Assembly (NCBI GenBank): GCA_045654025.1
Contig: JAZOMO010000043.1
Span: 1 to 9,323, forward strand
From: Scatosoma sp045654025
Lineage (GTDB): Bacteria; Bacillota; Clostridia; Christensenellales; Borkfalkiaceae
Direction of reading: 5' to 3'
Length of the DNA: 9,323 nucleotides
A model generated the notes under the pieces. It was not told the origin of the DNA, searched no databases, and saw nothing but the letters and a program-made list of their open reading frames with translations. A program made the position numbers and the translations under genes. This document shows, piece after piece, positions 6,296-9,323 of this stretch. The first letter of the stretch is position 1. Every line of letters starts with the position of its first letter.

Positions 6296-7666
6296 TTATT
6301 TTGCAATTTCTCTTGCCACAAGCACACCGCTTGCAGAAGCATGCGAAAGGGAATGGGTAATCCCACTGCCGTCGCCGATGATATAGAGGCCCTTATGACG
6401 GCACTCCAACTGCTCGTTTACCTCCACTTCCATATTGTAGAATTTGACCTCTACGCCATAGAGCAGGGTGTCGTCGTTTGCCGTGCCGGGGGCAATCTTA
6501 TCGAGGGCGTAAATCATCTCGATAATCCCGTCCAAAATACGCTTGGGCAATACTAAGCTCAAATCGCCCGGCGTTGCCGACATCGTAGGTACGGTAAACG
6601 ATTCCTCGATACGGGAAGGGGTACTGCGCTTGCCACGAATCAGGTCGCCAAAGCGTTGTACGATTACACCACCGCCCAGCATATTGCTAAGGCGCGCGAT
6701 ACTCTCGCCGTAGCCGTTAGAATCCTTGAACGGCTCGGAGAAGTGCTTTGCTACGAGAAGGGCAAAGTTCGTGTTCTGCGTCTGCTTTGCAGGGTCTTCG
6801 TAGCTGTGCCCGTTGACGGTGATAATGCCGTTCGTATTCTCACTGACCACCGCCCCCTTGGGGTTCATACAGAAGGTACGCACTCTGTCGCCATACTTTT
6901 CCGTGCAGTAGACGATTTTACTCTCGTATAAGTCATCCGTGAGGTGAGAGAAAATCTCCGCAGGCAACTCTACGCGCACGCCGATGTCCACGCGGTTGGA
7001 CTTGGTGGGAATTTGCAAATGCTTGCAAACCTGCTCCATCCATTTACTGCCACTGCGACCAACGGATACGATACACTTTTCGCCTACGAAGTCGCCCTTC
7101 TTGGTCGATACAAGGTAGCCGTTTTCCACGGTATCCACCGACAAAACGGGGGTGTTGAAGTAGAAGTCTACTTTCGTTTTCAGCTCTGCATACAGGTTTT
7201 CCAGAACCACGTAGTTGATATCCGTCCCCAAATGGCGCACGGATGCGTCCAAAAGGTGCAGACCGTTCTGCATACAAATCTTCTTAAATTTGCTGCCAGC
7301 AGTCGAATACAGCTTCGTGCCTTCTCCGCCGTAGCACATATTGATTTCGTCTACGTACTGCATCAGCTCTAAAGCCTTTTTCTTGCCGATATATTCGTAC
7401 AGCGTACCGCCGAAATCGTTAGTGATATTATACTTCCCGTCCGAGAATGCACCTGCGCCGCCAAAGCCACTCATAATCGAACAGCTCTTGCAGTTGATAC
7501 AACTCTTGACCTTATCGCCGTCGATAGGACAGCGGCGTTTTTTCAGTTCGTTGCCCGATTCAAATACCGCCACCTTCAATTTAGGCTGTAAGCGCACCAG
7601 CTCGTATGCGGAAAAAATCCCGCCCGGGCCCGCACCGATAATGATAACGTCGTATTGCTTTTGCAT
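6296..7666 (-). CDS. FAD-dependent oxidoreductase/dehydrogenase (COG2509 type)
   Basis: A 456-residue flavoprotein. The N-terminal dinucleotide-binding motif GAGPGG (11-16) follows the strand YDVIIIG and is closed by the acidic residue of VAVFES (33-38). A second FAD-contacting segment, IIGDGSGITHSLSHASASG, lies at 429-447. After residue 45 come the cysteines C46, C56, C59 and C62 and then GFGGAGAFSDGKYN, the pattern I associate with the uncharacterised FAD dehydrogenases of COG2509. The cysteines could hold a metal or disulfide, but no function is established for the family. The ATG at 7664-7666 is preceded by AGGGGGAT and a strong promoter (7717-7745). It is the first gene of a probable two-gene operon with the downstream HExxH membrane protein. 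Substrate and electron partner are unknown. Confidence 0.88.
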   Translation of the reverse strand: MQKQYDVIIIGAGPGGIFSAYELVRLQPKLKVAVFESGNELKKRRCPIDGDKVKSCINCKSCSIMSGFGGAGAFSDGKYNITNDFGGTLYEYIGKKKALELMQYVDEINMCYGGEGTKLYSTAGSKFKKICMQNGLHLLDASVRHLGTDINYVVLENLYAELKTKVDFYFNTPVLSVDTVENGYLVSTKKGDFVGEKCIVSVGRSGSKWMEQVCKHLQIPTKSNRVDIGVRVELPAEIFSHLTDDLYESKIVYCTEKYGDRVRTFCMNPKGAVVSENTNGIITVNGHSYEDPAKQTQNTNFALLVAKHFSEPFKDSNGYGESIARLSNMLGGGVIVQRFGDLIRGKRSTPSRIEESFTVPTMSATPGDLSLVLPKRILDGIIEMIYALDKIAPGTANDDTLLYGVEVKFYNMEVEVNEQLECRHKGLYIIGDGSGITHSLSHASASGVLVAREIAK

Positions 7667-7716
7667 ACTTTATCCCCCTGAAAATTGAGTGCTCTTTTTT
7701 GCAACACTCGCCGTTT

Positions 7717-7745
7717 ATTATAGCATAGCTTAGACAGGATTGCAA
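7717..7745 (-). promoter_or_regulatory. SigA-type promoter of the FAD oxidoreductase operon
   Basis: On the minus strand: -35 TTGCAA (7740-7745), 17-bp spacer and perfect -10 TATAAT (7717-7722), with TGC directly before it (extended -10). Transcription should begin near 7710. The hexamers are identical to those of the tldD promoter. The leader contains a weak GAGTG/CACTC pairing (7687-7691 with 7705-7709). Confidence 0.85.
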
Positions 7746-7774
7746 CCCCAAAGCATAATTTTTTTGAAAAAGTA

Positions 7775-7803
7775 TTGATTTTTTGCATAGAATACTGTAT
7801 AAT
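7775..7803 (+). promoter_or_regulatory. SigA-type promoter of the nucleotidase/kinase fusion gene
   Basis: -35 TTGATT (7775-7780), 17-bp spacer and perfect -10 TATAAT (7798-7803). The predicted start is near 7810, giving a short leader before the ATG at 7837. It is divergent from the oxidoreductase promoter, with 29 bp between the two -35 boxes, so one bound regulator could affect both. Confidence 0.85.
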
Positions 7804-7836
7804 AACAATTACTTTTAAGCCATAATAGGGGTTATT

Positions 7837-8952
7837 ATGAACAGAAACTTTAGATTGTCAGTAGCGTTAGACGTGGACGATTTGTTGATGTCCTGCACCG
7901 AATACGCCATACAACTCGCAAACGAGAAATATCACTACGATCCCCCCATCACTATCTATGAGGCAAGCGGTTGGGGAAAGCTTGGCACGCGCGTAGACGT
8001 CGTGCACGAATTTTTCGGCAAAGCCGAATTCTACGAAACCATGCCCGTATTAGAGGGGGCAAAGGAGTTCGTTTCCAAGCTGTCGGAAATGGCAGAAATC
8101 TTTATTTCCACCGCCGTTCCCCCTGAATTTATGGGTATTCGCGCAAAGCGTATCCGCGAAGAATTTCCGCAAATCCCCGCCGACCATATTTATATGGGCG
8201 CAAGAAAGGATAAAATCAGTACGGATATTCTGTTTGACGACGCTCTGCATAACGTCTTGAACTCCAACGCGCAATACCCGATTTTGATGCGGCGGCCGTG
8301 GAATCAAGAATCGACGGGCATGCTTGCCGTCAACACCTACGACGAATTTTTAAAGGTCGTCGAGGTCATCGCGCAAAGCTATGCAAAGCAGGATTATCAG
8401 CCCATTCTTAGCGAGCCGAGCATCGTCATTTTGGTCGGCCCGTCAGGGTGTGGAAAATCCAAGCTGGCAACCCGTATTTTGAAAAATTATCCGCAGTTTG
8501 AAAAGCCGATTAGCTACACCACGAAAGACCCCACCGCCACCGAAGAGAACGACTGGTACCACTACGTTTCCGTTGAAAAGTTCCGCGACATGGTAGAGAG
8601 CGGAGAAATGTTTCAATCCACGATGTACGCAGGCCACGGCTACGGGTCGGTAAAATCGGACGTAGAGGAAATCCTTGCCAAAGGCAAGCACGTCTTGACG
8701 ACGATGGATATCTGCGGCGCGATGTCTTTAAAGACGCACTTTAAGAACGTGACCACCATTTACGTCAGCCGACAGAAAAAAGCGATTATCGAAACGATTT
8801 TACGCAAAAATTCCTCTGTCGAGGACAAGGCAAACCGTATTATGGGCATTGATTTCTGCCAGAGAAACAAGGCGCTTTGCGACTACGTCGTCAACTTCAA
8901 TATCTACGACGAAGCGTACGCAAAGCTGTGCGAAATTTTGAAATTGCAATAA
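7837..8952 (+). CDS. Fusion: HAD 5'(3')-deoxyribonucleotidase-like domain + guanylate-kinase-like domain
   Basis: A 371-residue two-domain protein. Residues 1 to about 180 resemble the 5'(3')-deoxyribonucleotidase (NT5C) branch of HAD phosphatases: motif I DVDD (Asp12, Asp14), motif II STA (91-93), a basic motif III around Lys126, the paired aspartates ILFDD (131-135), and the FFGKAEFYETMPVLEGA segment typical of this branch. Residues of about 195-371 resemble guanylate kinase: P-loop GPSGCGKS (201-208), SYTTKDP (226-232), YVSVEKF (243-249), GYGS (268-271) and TTMDICGA (288-295). Compared with yeast guanylate kinase, the GMP-site serine (Ser226) and aspartate (Asp291) remain, but the two arginines are replaced by Lys230 and Thr233 and the glutamate by Gln260. 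The kinase acceptor may therefore not be GMP. The ATG has AGGGG upstream. Codon use and GC look like the neighbours, and a terminator follows directly. The true substrates are unknown. Confidence 0.85.
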   Translation: MNRNFRLSVALDVDDLLMSCTEYAIQLANEKYHYDPPITIYEASGWGKLGTRVDVVHEFFGKAEFYETMPVLEGAKEFVSKLSEMAEIFISTAVPPEFMGIRAKRIREEFPQIPADHIYMGARKDKISTDILFDDALHNVLNSNAQYPILMRRPWNQESTGMLAVNTYDEFLKVVEVIAQSYAKQDYQPILSEPSIVILVGPSGCGKSKLATRILKNYPQFEKPISYTTKDPTATEENDWYHYVSVEKFRDMVESGEMFQSTMYAGHGYGSVKSDVEEILAKGKHVLTTMDICGAMSLKTHFKNVTTIYVSRQKKAIIETILRKNSSVEDKANRIMGIDFCQRNKALCDYVVNFNIYDEAYAKLCEILKLQ

Positions 8953-8955
8953 GAT

Positions 8956-8985
8956 AAAGAAGCGCAAAAAATGCGCTTCTTTTTT
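8956..8985 (+). terminator. Intrinsic terminator of the fusion gene
   Basis: AAAGAAGCGCA (8956-8966) and TGCGCTTCTTT (8972-8982) form a perfect 11-bp stem with a loop of five A bases, running straight into a T-tract (8980-8985). It begins 4 bases after the stop codon. Confidence 0.93.
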
Positions 8986-9006
8986 ATAATAATTCACCCC
9001 ATTCAT

Positions 9007-9035
9007 TTTACTTTTTTGAAAATTTACTATATAAT
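9007..9035 (+). promoter_or_regulatory. Promoter of the repeat-bearing lipoprotein gene
   Basis: Perfect -10 TATAAT (9030-9035) with a weaker -35 TTTACT (9007-9012) at a 17-bp spacing, in AT-rich DNA immediately after the preceding terminator. It is followed by the ribosome binding site AAAGGAAGGG (9051-9060) and the ATG at 9066. Confidence 0.65.
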
Positions 9036-9065
9036 AGAAATAACTATTACAAAGGAAGGGTTTTT

Positions 9066-9323
9066 ATGAAAAAGTTCAAGTCTTTACTTTTGGCCCTGGC
9101 TGCTCTGTTTACACTCGGCGGCGCAGCAGCCTGCAAACCCACAGATCCTCCTGCATCGACCCCTGACAGCTCTATTTCTGGCAGCATGGGCGATTCTACG
9201 GGCGACAGCACGGGCGATTCCACGGGCGACAGCACGGGCTATTCCACGGGCGACAGCACGGGCGATTCCACGGGCGACAGCACGGGCGATTCCACGGGCG
9301 ACAGCACGGGCGATTCCACGGGC
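9066..9323 (+). CDS. Lipoprotein with (DSTG)n tandem repeats, 5' part
   Basis: The first 86 codons of a gene that continues past the right edge. The start ATG follows AAAGGAAGGG. The N-terminus MKKFKSLLLALAALFTLGG is a clear signal peptide, and the following AAAC (Cys26) is a plausible lipobox, although Ala rather than Leu/Val/Ile at -3 is weaker than consensus. After the lipid-anchored cysteine comes a Pro/Ser/Thr-rich stretch, then 11 consecutive four-residue units DSTG (the fifth is YSTG) filling codons 43-86. Such low-complexity regions in Gram-positive lipoproteins usually act as extended linkers carrying a distal domain, or as surface spacers. The functional domain, if any, lies outside the window, so no function can be assigned. 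The net charge of the repeat is strongly acidic. Confidence 0.85.
   Translation, partial: MKKFKSLLLALAALFTLGGAAACKPTDPPASTPDSSISGSMGDSTGDSTGDSTGDSTGYSTGDSTGDSTGDSTGDSTGDSTGDSTG
9192..9323 (+). repeat. Tandem repeat, 12-bp unit with 24-bp higher period, in frame
   Basis: Eleven copies of a 12-bp unit run to the window edge. Units alternate between GATTCCACGGGC and GACAGCACGGGC, making a 24-bp repeat, with one early TCT variant (9195-9197) and one GAT-to-TAT change (9240-9242). All units are multiples of three bases, so copy-number change would lengthen or shorten the protein without a frameshift. The near-identity of distal copies points to recent expansion by slippage or recombination. Confidence 0.95.

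Noticed and set aside
6253..6366. N-terminal extension of the HExxH membrane protein
   Set aside because: The frame is open, but it would overlap the oxidoreductase gene and has no ribosome binding site, whereas the ATG at 6250-6252 has GGAGG at correct spacing.
9047..9235. Minus-strand frame with a Pro/Ser/Val/Glu repeat
   Set aside because: It is the complement of the DSTG repeat and signal peptide region, lacks a ribosome binding site, and its repeats merely mirror the sense repeat.
9192..9323. CRISPR array
   Set aside because: The repeats are directly adjacent 12-bp coding units with no unique spacers, and they lie in frame in a lipoprotein gene.

Overview
The window looks like chromosomal DNA from a Gram-positive, Clostridia-like bacterium. 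This is inferred from strong GGAGG-type ribosome binding sites, SigA-type promoters with 17-bp spacers, short terminator hairpins, a YheI/YheH-type heterodimeric ABC exporter, a clostridial-type FAD dehydrogenase (COG2509) and a Ser/Thr/Asp-rich lipoprotein. An uncultured gut lineage such as Christensenellales is possible, but the sequence alone does not settle it. No rRNA, tRNA, CRISPR array, insertion sequence or phage gene was seen.

Layout, left to right. (1) Positions 1-1450, minus strand: a TldD-type zinc protease gene followed by the first 33 codons of a second TldD/PmbA-like gene, probably the TldE partner. The two are tightly coupled. (2) Positions 1451-1699: a divergent promoter region. 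Both promoters carry the same AAAAGGCTTG sequence at the -35, forming a 10-bp perfect inverted repeat, and each leader has a potential hairpin. (3) Positions 1700-5379, plus strand: two coupled half-transporter genes for a heterodimeric ABC exporter, with one degenerate and one canonical ATP site, followed by a strong terminator that can serve both strands. (4) Positions 5455-7666, minus strand: a probable two-gene operon of a COG2509 FAD-dependent oxidoreductase and a small membrane protein with a metalloprotease HExxH motif. (5) Positions 7667-7836: a second divergent promoter region. (6) Positions 7837-8952, plus strand: a one-gene unit encoding an unusual fusion of a HAD-type 5'(3')-deoxyribonucleotidase with a guanylate-kinase-like domain, ended by its own terminator. 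(7) From 9066 to the window end, plus strand: the start of a lipoprotein gene that runs into a 12-bp/24-bp tandem repeat encoding (DSTG)n.

The genes do not form one obvious pathway. TldD/TldE (peptide processing) and the ABC exporter are divergently transcribed from promoters sharing one motif, so co-regulation is plausible. The most unusual item is the nucleotidase/guanylate-kinase-like fusion, whose kinase half keeps the P-loop but has lost several residues that bind GMP in classical guanylate kinases. The repeat-bearing lipoprotein is second.
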